Part shown: piece after piece, positions 26,401-33,359 of the stretch
Position numbering within the stretch: position 1 is the first letter of the stretch
How the letters are laid out: every line of letters begins with the position of its first letter
Source of the DNA: a virus
DNA: 64,000 bases
Strand: one strand, 5' to 3'
IMG/VR virus record: IMGVR_UViG_3300036832_000775
Coordinates: 1 to 64,000 of that record
Notes under the pieces: model-generated
Told to the model about the DNA's origin: nothing
The model's input: only the letters and a program-made list of their open reading frames with translations
Databases searched by the model: none
Program-made: the position numbers and the translations under genes

Positions 26401-27054
26401 GCCCTGGAGCCCAGCCTGCTGAGCGGTCTGGCCGATCGATCCGAGCTGGGACGCTGCCGACAACTGGCGCTGGGCATTGGCTTGCTGCGCACCAAGATTG
26501 ATCCCTTGCTGGTTCTGCCAGTTGCTCATCGCCTGGTTGAAATTGGACTGGTTCAATCCCGCGATCGTCGGCGCCTCGGCGAGCTGCTGCTGATTGGCCA
26601 GGATCGATTGACCGATGCCAGCTCTGTCTCCGCCGAACGCGCCCGAGCTGATGTTCGCGCTGTTCAAGAATTGCGCTTGTTGTTGATTCTGATTGTTCAT
26701 CTCCGCGGTACTCGCGTCGATGACCGACTTCGTGAACGGGTTCATGAAGGGCTGGAGCGAACCCATGCCCTGGAATTGCGATGGGTTGACCGGGGCGGCA
26801 GCCCCCATCGTCATCGCGCCTGCAGCTCCAAGGTAGGGCTGCGCGGCATTCGCGTACTGACTGATCCCACCGACCCCCTGGAGCGTCTGACTCGAGAGCG
26901 GGGCGACGAGCTCGCCCTGGTAGGGTTGGTAGGGCTGATTGGCTACGTTCGTCGCGCGATCGACAAGGCCTTGGTACTCGGCCATCACCTGGGGCGGCGG
27001 CCCAGACGACGAGGTCGACGACGTCTGCTGAGTGCCTCCGCCCTTCGAGCCCAT
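20485..27054 (-). CDS. Giant (2189 aa) internal virion protein with lysozyme-like domain
   Basis: The N-terminal 290 residues are Gln/Asn/Ala-rich helices. At about 306-360 is an S74-type segment (SDIRAKENVEPI...QIGLMAQEE). Residues 380-1540 are Gly/Pro-rich low complexity with GF-Q-GGG and RA-x-GG motifs. A run of about 20 glycines lies near 1541-1560. A lysozyme/transglycosylase-like domain is at about 1560-1690 (AAWYRDYITKTYPGADPNIALGVAKAEGLYAPGV...FSFGDFQMNIHPGALGDQARKAG). The C-terminus is helical. It probably is ejected into the cell and opens peptidoglycan. S74 domains normally sit at the C-terminus of fibres, so the internal one is odd. Confidence 0.72.
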   Translation of the reverse strand: MGSKGGGTQQTSSTSSSGPPPQVMAEYQGLVDRATNVANQPYQPYQGELVAPLSSQTLQGVGGISQYANAAQPYLGAAGAMTMGAAAPVNPSQFQGMGSLQPFMNPFTKSVIDASTAEMNNQNQQQAQFLNSANISSGAFGGDRAGIGQSILANQQQLAEAPTIAGLNQSNFNQAMSNWQNQQGINLGAQQANAQRQLSAASQLGSIGQTAQQAGLQGAQANIQAGMIPQQEQQAIDQAAQQMYQQGQAYPFTTTGWLGNIVEGTGSLSGGTTSGQTTSPAPNTIGQGIGAGLQGLGMLGSLFGLSDIRAKENVEPIGETYDGKQIYRYNFRGDPRTQIGLMAQEEAYRDPGNVKRIGVGDLLGVDYEGATDEAADRGHFASGGAPMGSAQMMGAMGGLGSLGGVAGGGGGGGGSPGQDLMMMGVPGARMGLGSMALASGADVHPNPGFETVPLRPSGMAGGERQGFQGGGALNPAGNVGGWSPGEEVGPASGMAASVWELGSGGSKNPYLGFDLTAPLAIGGGQWMPPVTNSPSPNWQDLGSSPQFGSAEASLAGLFGGGSGSGGVAPSGGITSPPAIGGARIPGGAGATYGGLSRGQLGDIANQYFGGGGGGSGGSGAGGSAGGFGYTPGKVPAGTEMKPLAAAPAAAPAAAAPAQPQGQWVPTTFDPVANHNNPSGGGWGGPMQWQPPRPPPGVSPASRQAYLGAMTGHANGGRAGFQGGGIADPGAGGSAGGGFGSGSGFGYTPGKVPAGTETLSQPPPSQPAPQSPMRQAALGGTSQEWAEVGPGNDMGRFLGELGMPGYAHSYSDVYGGPTPHMFQPGKSAGGGIGGTNVRDGFQRGGFPRFTTFQPGTGSGRTPPTYTALDLSGLFGGRQAPPAIAVQRQLAGRARAQAAASRGIVKPRVIAHDPVTGQPHDITPQPDHPSTARYPGWPTPGPAGSGAAGDPLHGPLLRQPPIVPPTVVRPPAPEPAPEPLDETWKTKPYGGHSMNWGPPPEPPPQSRVPAVRPGPLSGETEYRPPSTEVEPPIEGRVNEPPLRLPAPPPEPPPPRPMPMVPPHAVGHTEGGAFGPKLIMPPEGDQFGTPMWHHDELDLPGAFHGGGAGFQSEWTGGRIGRADGGDTSSPAETRNMPYPGQTDPGGTWAPPPQSGGWLDRIFANLSDDTFDTFNDSGGDVPSRDAAPMSGTLPASSLSGASGQGGYRGDVTSLMGGPPITAGHFVPTTGNARGSTYVPGDAVAAGVSPNARAQAPVHPAIAAARHIARTRGAHPAGGPGRVNLSNYADIVGNHGSWPTPNTDYGSWVPPREDYLGAPVRASGGPVNFQGGGGVMGSSPLENTGGYTPQGFGMSGQTSQGEGLGSFATSKAASGFGDLFGGGGRMGFAEGGGSIDPFLAAIEASSGSSGRLGPGPPQAQAPKAPEPQSGAQPGSPGDLMKQAGAVLTGFKDRSGAQTTPTGSDGGAGDVGGGGASDIVSGADLSGDFAALPDDTFNLDTGFATGGGVGLGSLRGNFQEGGDAAIEEALDPFAGAAPAPAPAPAPSGGGGGGGGGGGGGGGGGGGVPSDRRATTPAQRAAWYRDYITKTYPGADPNIALGVAKAEGLYAPGVGGSTVDVEGGKPFSFGDFQMNIHPGALGDQARKAGYDPTDPNQWQGVGKFAIDQMYSHGKGVNLAPWKGDKYAQAYLSSGKASPVSVAGGGADVPSAGAQPAVATTEGYGGGFAIPPGGGQPSHPPTLGDELKRDPFGYMMTVGAGMMASRSPWLGTQMGEGFAAGNKYLGQMQGLEKDWNYNQAQIANLSAEAREHGADADFKVIQTQIAQRMAKIQIAAFRDAGIDVGDGSTGSTGGSGTGVGPLPSIPTLGGGTGASGAPTGGAGQSGTGGGGAPPTKVAGGAGDRTGAGTSGADIGTYTTDPDYIEGMRRIKLGGAMNIGGGTAGNSYIDQGNAMIAAAKASWEARTAGIKKGLEAGTEADVKATSEQDADVRQGLRSRPVLAQRAEALIGLLDSGYKPGAGADWKADVVRYIKAAGFNPGAVGLDPSTASSYQEYVKNSTAMIMDAVKAMPGTPRVAEITSYKQASPSAELEPEANRAILAQALGVLDYQDKYGQGYMKWRHAKEGQRPTTLSLGDYDDQFVKDNKIDDAVSLRKARSGVRPPGLPSGKYTYDNQTGVWTNKTTGKAFNYDGSPVKQ
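22375..22432. repeat. GC microsatellite (CCTCCG/CCGCCG) coding for polyglycine
   Basis: A run of about ten CCN-CCG hexamers (CCTCCGCCTCCG...) encodes roughly 20 consecutive glycines on the minus strand, just before the lysozyme-like domain. Such a repeat is expected to change length by slippage, in steps of one or two glycines if the frame is kept. Confidence 0.75.
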
Positions 27055-27058
27055 GGCT

Positions 27059-27625
27059 CTACTCCGCTGCCACGCTATTCGCTGGCGTCATCTCCGCAAG
27101 GCGCTGGGCGAAAGGAATCCGGTTAGGTGGCGCGTAACAGAAGAACGCGCCGAACTGCGGGAGCCAGCGGCGATAGAGCCTGATCTTCGCCGCGGTCCGA
27201 ATGTTCGAGAACACGCCGACGGTGAGATCGAGGCCGATCTGATCGGAGCATTGCTTCGCGTAAGCGATGAGGTCTGCGGCGAAGCCCATGCGCCGGTAGT
27301 CCGGCTTCACGTAATTGAAAAACTCGAGGAGCTGCCAGTCGTCCGAGTACCAGATCGGCTCGATCAGCAAGAAGATCGCGCCCTTGAGATCGTGACGATC
27401 GCCGATCACGCCGAGGATGCCGCGGCGTTCCGGCCCCTGGCGAATAGCGAGCCGGATCATCGCGGCGACCTTGCCGAGATTGAGCGGATGATAAGGTTGT
27501 TCGGCGTGCATCATCTTGCACATCTCGAGGATGCCGAACTCGTCATGCTCATCGGCCATGCGGATATTCAGGCGCGGCGGCGCGCTCCGCAGCTCAGCCT
27601 CGTGTACGCGAGAAAACTCTTTCAC
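27059..27625 (-). CDS. GNAT-family acetyltransferase-like protein
   Basis: A 188-aa protein with the GNAT fold layout: a central strand WQLLEFFNYVKPDYRRMGFAADLIAYAKQCSDQIGLDLTVGV, where R-R-M-G-F-A matches the acetyl-CoA binding Q/R-x-x-G-x-G/A motif A, then NIRTAAKIRLYRRWLPQFGAFFCY as motif B. The start at ATG 27625 overlaps the upstream stop. I recall similar acetyltransferase-like proteins among phage virion-region genes. Substrate unknown. Confidence 0.68.
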   Translation of the reverse strand: MKEFSRVHEAELRSAPPRLNIRMADEHDEFGILEMCKMMHAEQPYHPLNLGKVAAMIRLAIRQGPERRGILGVIGDRHDLKGAIFLLIEPIWYSDDWQLLEFFNYVKPDYRRMGFAADLIAYAKQCSDQIGLDLTVGVFSNIRTAAKIRLYRRWLPQFGAFFCYAPPNRIPFAQRLAEMTPANSVAAE

Positions 27626-27930
27626 GAGTCGAGCTCCTTCTCGAACTCCGGCCAGAGGTAGAGCTCCTTGCGGCCGAAGGCATCCTTCGCGAAGCGGCTG
27701 ATCTCATCGGGCGGATCGAACGCCGTCGGCGTGCCCTCGACCTTGAGCTGCGCGAGCCCGAGGTAGCGCATCGACGGTCCAGGCTGCACGAGCCCTGCAG
27801 GGTCGGGCGGATCGGCATATGGAATCCCGGTCGGATGCAGCATGACCGGCAGCTCGGCCGCGATCTGCGGCGCGAGCGCGGCGGCCGGCGCTGCGATGCC
27901 AAGCAGCTTGAGGAATCCTCGTCTGTTCAT
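27622..27930 (-). CDS. Twin-arginine-leader protein with capsid-derived segment
   Basis: A 102-aa protein beginning MNRRGFLKLLGIAAPAAALA, a twin-arginine (RRxFLK) signal followed by an Ala-rich hydrophobic stretch and AQIA-like end. Near residues 52-68 it contains MRYLGLAQLKVEGTPTAFD, which matches MRYLGLAALKNEGGPTTFD of the major capsid protein at nearly every position. The start ATG 27930 overlaps the upstream stop (ATGA). Function unknown; see findings. Confidence 0.7.
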   Translation of the reverse strand: MNRRGFLKLLGIAAPAAALAPQIAAELPVMLHPTGIPYADPPDPAGLVQPGPSMRYLGLAQLKVEGTPTAFDPPDEISRFAKDAFGRKELYLWPEFEKELDS

Positions 27931-28664
27931 TTGGCTGGCCCCGGCAATCGTTTGATCGTGTCGGCGGCCTCTTTCTTCAACGTCAGGACCCATCTGTCGA
28001 GGATGAGGTGCCCCTTATCGACATTGCCATCCCCCATTTTTGCGACCTCACTCGGCGAGATTACAAACTCGCCGCCACTCGCATTGATCGGAACCGCGCC
28101 ATTCCTCGTCGGCAGATTGGTCGCTGCGCCGCCATGCTTCTGCTTGTCAGTCAGCGCCGGGTTCTCCTCCGACATGCCCTGCGGATAGAAATTCGGCGGC
28201 GTGAAGTGCATCGGCGGCGGCTTGCCCCTGGGTATCTTGATGCCCTTGCCGACCTTGAGCGCCGGAGATGGCGCGCCCCATGGCGCCTTTGGCGCGCCCC
28301 ACGGGCTGCCAAACATCATCTTCAATTGGCTCATGCCGCTGACGGTGTTCCCTTCGCCCAAGTGCGAGACCGCCCAAGCCGGGACGACGTAACTTCCATC
28401 GGGGACATGCATGGGAACGTCGTCGGCGCGGCCGGCGCCTGCCGACATGATGCCGCCAGTGAACGGCGACTCGGGACTATCCTCGATGCCGCCGCCTGTC
28501 TCGCCGCCTTCCGCGCGCCCAGGCCGCATCAGCATGCGGTCGCTGACCCCAGCTCCGAATTTCGGCGTCGCCATTGGTTTCGGGAGCGTCGGCATGCGAG
28601 GCGGCTTACTCGCACCGAGCATGCGCTGGATGCGGATAGCCGACGGGTTGTAGCCGTTCGCCAT
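27927..28664 (-). CDS. Virion-region protein with GGEFVI motif
   Basis: A 245-aa Pro/Gly-rich protein carrying PGRAEGGE near residue 49 and NASGGEFVISPSEVAKMGDGNVDKG near residue 195. These GGEFV-I-P segments resemble those found in phage tape-measure and other tail-internal proteins. The rest is low complexity with W-G-A-P-K repeats (SPWGAPKAPWGAPSP). No enzyme motif. Probably a minor virion or assembly protein. Confidence 0.6.
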   Translation of the reverse strand: MANGYNPSAIRIQRMLGASKPPRMPTLPKPMATPKFGAGVSDRMLMRPGRAEGGETGGGIEDSPESPFTGGIMSAGAGRADDVPMHVPDGSYVVPAWAVSHLGEGNTVSGMSQLKMMFGSPWGAPKAPWGAPSPALKVGKGIKIPRGKPPPMHFTPPNFYPQGMSEENPALTDKQKHGGAATNLPTRNGAVPINASGGEFVISPSEVAKMGDGNVDKGHLILDRWVLTLKKEAADTIKRLPGPAK

Positions 28665-28667
28665 GGC

Positions 28668-28943
28668 TTACACCGGATAGTAGGGAACGAGACGAGGACC
28701 GACGCCAGGAATGTCGACAGTGATGTAGCCGTCAGGCGAGGTGGGCAGCGGCCCCGCACGCTGTGCGACAGCGCCCATCTGCCCGGTCATGGAGCCGCGC
28801 GCGAGGCCGCTTAATTGCGTCGCAACATCGCTGAGCACTGGGCTAATGCCAGCTGTCGCTCGAATGAGATGGCCGAGCTGAGTATTTCCGTTTTGCAGCG
28901 TTGAGATCAACGTCTGCAGTTCACCTCCGCTGACGTCCGCCAC
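28668..28943 (-). CDS. Small virion-region protein
   Basis: A 91-aa protein. The N-terminal helix (ELQTLISTLQNGNTQLGHLIRATAGISPVLSDVATQLSGLA) is amphipathic with heptad-like spacing, and the C-terminus is beta-like (DGYITVDIPGVGPRLVPYYPV). It lies between the hub gene and the GGEFVI protein. Function unknown. Confidence 0.6.
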   Translation of the reverse strand: MADVSGGELQTLISTLQNGNTQLGHLIRATAGISPVLSDVATQLSGLARGSMTGQMGAVAQRAGPLPTSPDGYITVDIPGVGPRLVPYYPV

Positions 28944-28962
28944 TTAGGTTCCTCCTGTCGCA

Positions 28963-31200
28963 TCAGTTGCGACCGTCAGGAGCGAACCGGAACTTGAAAC
29001 CGCCCAACCGTGCAAAAGACCCAAGGTCATTGCCTTGGATCTCCGCGAAGAAATAGCGCCCTCTGCACCGGACCTCAACTGCCCCGGTGGCATTGGTGAC
29101 AATAAAAGGCCCGTAGGGGATCCAGGTTTCTCGCGGGTCGTCTGGATACTCGGCCGTGTAGAGGATGATTTGGACCTGGGCGCTGACGCTCTGCGGTTGT
29201 TGCCAGCGCCGCCAGCGCATGTCGGGAATCATGTAGTCGATGAAGACTTTGTCCTCGCCCTCGCTCAGCATGAAGAAGCCCGTCTGAACCATCCAATTGA
29301 TCGGCTGGCCGTTGGCGTCCGCCCCCATCTCATGCTGGTGGATCATCGAGTTGACCCCGCCGGAGACAACCATCGACGAGACGGGATGGCCGAAGATGTT
29401 GTTGTCGAGCCAGGCCGTGACATGGATTGGAGTCTCGCCGACCATGCCTTCCTGCGGGGTCGAGAGCGAATAGTCCCACTCCCCGGTAACCGGGTTGAAC
29501 TTCACCCAGCTGTCGTTCTCGCCATCCACCGAAGCCATCGAGGGGAAGTGAAAGGCGACCTCGTCAAAGCCAGAGTTAGCCGCGCCTCGGATATGGTGGA
29601 AGTAGAAGTAGTCCCCGTCGCTGTCCCTGGCGTTGTTTAGATTCTTGATGATCACGTCCCAGACGTCGCACTGGAGCCGCTGCACGGTGCCGTTAGAGTA
29701 CATCCAGAAGGCATCGCGCGACATCCAGAAGACTTGCGGGCCGTAGATGGCCCAGGCGTGCTTGCCGATAAGTCCACAGCCCTGCGCCACCTCGTTGAAG
29801 CCAAATACATTGGGATATCCGATGTAGGCCATCACCCACAAACCAACATCTGTCCAAAGCATAGCCTGCTGGGGTCCTTGGCAGCCACCTATGATTTTAC
29901 TTCCGCGCGTCAGTCGATATGTTCCAGCTTGATTGGAAACCGCCGCGGTCCAGGTGTTATAGTTGGCGTTATCGCACCAGGCGACGAGCATGGGGTCCTG
30001 CACCTGGCCCGTGCTTGCTCCGTAGGCGATGATTTGCTGTTCGGGCATGCCGATGAAGAAGCCCGAGGCATAGCTCGGCCCGTTGCCGATCCGCTCCGAG
30101 TTCTGAATCCCGCTCGTCGGGTCCCAGGCGAACAGCGGCCCGTTGATCGCGCTCGAGATCAGCTGCGAGCCCCAGTTAGCGAGCGTCCAGTCGTCGCCGG
30201 AGATCGCGCCGAACCCAACCGTCCCCTCCGGCGGCGGGTATGGCGTCCCCGATAGCGGCGACGGTTGCTGGCCTACGCCCCAGCCGCCGGTGCCCCAGCC
30301 GCCGACGCCCCAACCTGAGTTCGGCAGGAGCGGCGCTTGCGTGACCCAATAGATGAGCTGCGGCGCGCCACTGAGGTTCGCTTCATTCGTTGTGGCCGAC
30401 GTCGGGCACGATTCCTGCGCGAAGATGATGAAGTGGTTCGCGTCGATGACCTCTTGGACTGGATAGAAGCCCTGCAGCGTCACCGTCCCTGCAGGATTAG
30501 TGTTATCGCCGATGTACGTCGGCATCGGGATTGAGAAGTACGCGCCCGCAACCAGCCCATGGCTCGGCAGATAGACGTTGACGACCTCGGTGTTCGCGTT
30601 CGAGGTGAATGTGGCGACGCACGGCGTCGTCGCGGTGGCGGCGCTGACCGCGGAGAATGGCAGCGTGATCGTGTACTGCAGATTGGTCAGCATCGTTGTG
30701 ATCGGGTAGGTGCCGAAGATCACGATGCCGCCGACGGCGACATGGCACTCGATCTGGACCGAGCCGTAATTGTTTATCTGGGCATTGGGGTCGTTGATCG
30801 TGACGATCGGCGAGCCCGCCGTTGTCGTAAAGGTCTGACCGTTGGTCGAGACCGCATACTGCGGCGTGATGGTTTGATTGGCCGGCCGGCCGCCTTGGGT
30901 CGGCGTTAGGACGTTCAGGCCAGCTGAGCCCGCAATCGCGAGATGGTAACTGAGATTGAGGTCCATCCAGGCGCATAGGTCGCGCGTGATGCCATTGACC
31001 GTTTGAGTGGCTGAGCCGGTAGGCGGACCGCTGGCGACGTTCCAGAGCCCCGTCGCGAAAAAATTGATCCAGCCGCCATACTTCTCCGGCAGGCCGCCCT
31101 TCCAGCGAATCATGTTCGAGGCGACGATGTTCGCCTGAAGCAGCGTCGGAGTCTGAAGCGCCTTAACTCCTGGCTGGATCTTGACGGTCTCGAAGGGCAT
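28963..31200 (-). CDS. P22 gp10-like tail hub (DNA stabilisation) protein
   Basis: A 745-aa protein that resembles the packaged-DNA stabilisation/tail hub family. There is an N-terminal LLQANIVASNMIRWKGGLPEKYGGW element, followed by repeated beta-propeller-like blades, including MLWTDVGLWVMAYIGYPNVFGFNEVAQGCGLIGKHAWAIYG and VFWMSRDAFWMYSNG, which are characteristic in look. A Gly/Trp repeat (WGVGGWGTGGWGVG) is near residue 300. In P22-like podoviruses this protein forms the plug below the adaptor ring. It lies directly before an adaptor-like gene. Confidence 0.72.
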   Translation of the reverse strand: MPFETVKIQPGVKALQTPTLLQANIVASNMIRWKGGLPEKYGGWINFFATGLWNVASGPPTGSATQTVNGITRDLCAWMDLNLSYHLAIAGSAGLNVLTPTQGGRPANQTITPQYAVSTNGQTFTTTAGSPIVTINDPNAQINNYGSVQIECHVAVGGIVIFGTYPITTMLTNLQYTITLPFSAVSAATATTPCVATFTSNANTEVVNVYLPSHGLVAGAYFSIPMPTYIGDNTNPAGTVTLQGFYPVQEVIDANHFIIFAQESCPTSATTNEANLSGAPQLIYWVTQAPLLPNSGWGVGGWGTGGWGVGQQPSPLSGTPYPPPEGTVGFGAISGDDWTLANWGSQLISSAINGPLFAWDPTSGIQNSERIGNGPSYASGFFIGMPEQQIIAYGASTGQVQDPMLVAWCDNANYNTWTAAVSNQAGTYRLTRGSKIIGGCQGPQQAMLWTDVGLWVMAYIGYPNVFGFNEVAQGCGLIGKHAWAIYGPQVFWMSRDAFWMYSNGTVQRLQCDVWDVIIKNLNNARDSDGDYFYFHHIRGAANSGFDEVAFHFPSMASVDGENDSWVKFNPVTGEWDYSLSTPQEGMVGETPIHVTAWLDNNIFGHPVSSMVVSGGVNSMIHQHEMGADANGQPINWMVQTGFFMLSEGEDKVFIDYMIPDMRWRRWQQPQSVSAQVQIILYTAEYPDDPRETWIPYGPFIVTNATGAVEVRCRGRYFFAEIQGNDLGSFARLGGFKFRFAPDGRN

Positions 31201-31203
31201 GGT

Positions 31204-32007
31204 TCACCCCGCAGGAGCCCCAGCTGGAGCCGGCATCGACGGCGATTGATACGACGACATCATGCCCCAGCCGAGAAACTTCTTCCTGGTCTCTTCGCTC
31301 TTCGCCGAGCTCAGCAGCGTTTGGAATTGCGTCTCCCAGCTCACCGCCATGCGCGGGTCGTCGGCCTGGGCGCCGTAGTTCTTGCGGTAGCCCGAGGCGG
31401 AGACCATCGCGCAGGCGAGGAAGAGATCTGGCAGGACCTGGGTCAGGAATGTGGTCTGCGTCCCGTCGGCCGGCGCGGCCAGGTAGAGCGGGACCGGACG
31501 CGCAGAGCCATGCACCAGGAAATAATAGGCCTGGTCCGGCATCGGCCCGAACACGAGCGTCTGGTCGTCGAGGAGCGCGAAGCGCACCGGCTGCCCAGTG
31601 GTTTCAGGGTTCGGAAAGACGCCGCTGTAGATCGCGTCAAGGTAATCGACCGTGCTCGGGAGGCAGGGCTCTCCGCCAACCGTCGGGGCCACGCCAGGAA
31701 TGGGCGGGAGGACCGCATTGGGCGGCTCGACCCGGACCCGATCGACGACGAGAATTTGCTGCGGTGGGGATGGGGTCGAATAGACCGCGCCGCCGACCGC
31801 GAAGCTCTGCGAGCGCCGGAAAGGAGCCATCTGGAACCACTGCCGCGCCTCTGCGGTCAGGAGGTCAAGCTCGCGATAGCAGCGCTGTTCGGCATAATCG
31901 ATGATGGTAGGCAGGACGGCGACGAAGTTCGGTTCGTTCACGTTGTTGTTCGGAACGACCATCTCGATCGCGAGCGCGGTTTGGAAAGTTGTATAATTAT
32001 AACTCAT
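31204..32007 (-). CDS. Tail adaptor-like structural protein
   Basis: A 267-aa protein with FVAVLPTIIDYAEQRCYRELDLL near the N-terminus, followed by beta strands and a helical C-terminus (FLACAMVSASGYRKNYGAQADDP...WETQFQTLLSSAKSEETRKKF). This resembles a family of podovirus and siphovirus head-tail adaptor/tail-tube proteins. It is coupled to the fibre gene upstream by a 4-bp overlap and to the hub gene downstream by a 3-bp gap. Confidence 0.6.
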   Translation of the reverse strand: MSYNYTTFQTALAIEMVVPNNNVNEPNFVAVLPTIIDYAEQRCYRELDLLTAEARQWFQMAPFRRSQSFAVGGAVYSTPSPPQQILVVDRVRVEPPNAVLPPIPGVAPTVGGEPCLPSTVDYLDAIYSGVFPNPETTGQPVRFALLDDQTLVFGPMPDQAYYFLVHGSARPVPLYLAAPADGTQTTFLTQVLPDLFLACAMVSASGYRKNYGAQADDPRMAVSWETQFQTLLSSAKSEETRKKFLGWGMMSSYQSPSMPAPAGAPAG

Positions 32008-33359
32008 GCCCTGGCCGCCTCCAGTTCCTCGATCCGAGCCGCCAGCGTCTTGACCGCCTCGACCAAGAGCGCAGTCAATTGCCCGTAGGCGATGCCAAGC
32101 GTCGTCTCGCCGGTCTCCTTGCCTTCTAGGTCAGTCTCGGCATGCTCGTAGACGACTTCCGGCACAATCGAGCGCACGTCTTGCGCTACGAGGCCGATCT
32201 CGCGCTGGTGCTTGATCTTCAGGTCATTGCCTTCGACATCGATCCGGTCGAACGCCACGCCTCTCAGGCGCAAGACTTTGGCGAGCGCGTCGGCGATTGG
32301 CTCAATGTTCTTCTTTAGCTTGATGTCCGAACCGTTCGTATAGGTTCCTTGCACCCAGAAGCCCCCTGCCCCGTCGAGCGTGCAGGTGCGGGCCGAGGCG
32401 TTGTAAAATTCGTGAGTGTAAGTCGTCCGGCCACCGCCATTGGTGATGCATGTGCCGGTCGAAGAATTGCCGAACTGAGAGCCGGTGAAGCCCGCATACA
32501 CCGCTCCGATTGCGCCGTAGGTGTTACCCCCGTTTGGCGATTGAACGCCGGTACTGGTGACATAGCCCTGTGTCGTCGTCGGATTGCCGCTGCCATCGGT
32601 GGTGCCCCACGCCATGATCGCGCCAAGGCCGGGGTTCCACCATCCCATCCCCGAAGTGCCGTCGCGGACGACCGCGATGCAGGAATTGCCGGCGCCGTGG
32701 GAGTAGATCGGGGCGCTGTTGGCGGCGACGTGCGTGCCGGTAGTGGAGACGGTAGCCGCAGAGAAATTGCCGCTCTGATCGAGCGAGGCGATCCGGGCCG
32801 CTCCCCAATAATACTCGAAGCTGTAAGTCGGACGGCTGCCGCCGTTGACGACCATCGTCGCCGTGCCTGCCGTATTGGTCGCCTGCCCGCCAGAGAGCGT
32901 GATGTAGCCGCCTGCCGCGTTGGCGACGATGCTGTTGTCGGTCGGGATCACTTGGATCGTATTGGCGGCGACGATATATCGCGTATTCAGGTTTCCGGTC
33001 AGCGTTCCTCCGGTCAAAGGCAGATAGCCGCCGAGCGATACGTTCATCTGCTGCAGCGGCACCGGGTTCAGGCTCGCGGTCGCATTACCCGACAGCGTCA
33101 TCAAGCCGGTCATCGCGCCGCCGCTCAGCGGCAGATACCCACCCAATGACGCATTGACTTGCTGCAACGGCACCGGATTGAGATTGGCGGTCGCGTTGCC
33201 CTTGAGGACGATGTCGCCGTTCATCGTCCCGCCGCTCAAAGGCAAGAACCCAGTTCCGGTGCCGGTCGAACCCCACTTGGCCCCGTCCCATTTCCAGGCC
33301 GAGCCGTTGGGAGCCGTGAACACCTGATTGAGGGTTGCAGGAGAGGGGAAATCTAACAT
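32004..33359 (-). CDS. Tail fibre with S74 intramolecular chaperone domain
   Basis: A 451-aa fibre. The N-terminal 130 residues are three repeats of a [29 protein letters not shown] type module. A beta-rich middle part follows, and then a C-terminal S74 chaperone domain from about residue 350 ([19 protein letters not shown]...[18 protein letters not shown]) ending in a coiled coil ([19 protein letters not shown]). S74 domains trimerise and then self-cleave just before the domain. The repeats are shared with the next gene upstream. Confidence 0.82.
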   Translation of the reverse strand: MLDFPSPATLNQVFTAPNGSAWKWDGAKWGSTGTGTGFLPLSGGTMNGDIVLKGNATANLNPVPLQQVNASLGGYLPLSGGAMTGLMTLSGNATASLNPVPLQQMNVSLGGYLPLTGGTLTGNLNTRYIVAANTIQVIPTDNSIVANAAGGYITLSGGQATNTAGTATMVVNGGSRPTYSFEYYWGAARIASLDQSGNFSAATVSTTGTHVAANSAPIYSHGAGNSCIAVVRDGTSGMGWWNPGLGAIMAWGTTDGSGNPTTTQGYVTSTGVQSPNGGNTYGAIGAVYAGFTGSQFGNSSTGTCITNGGGRTTYTHEFYNASARTCTLDGAGGFWVQGTYTNGSDIKLKKNIEPIADALAKVLRLRGVAFDRIDVEGNDLKIKHQREIGLVAQDVRSIVPEVVYEHAETDLEGKETGETTLGIAYGQLTALLVEAVKTLAARIEELEAARA

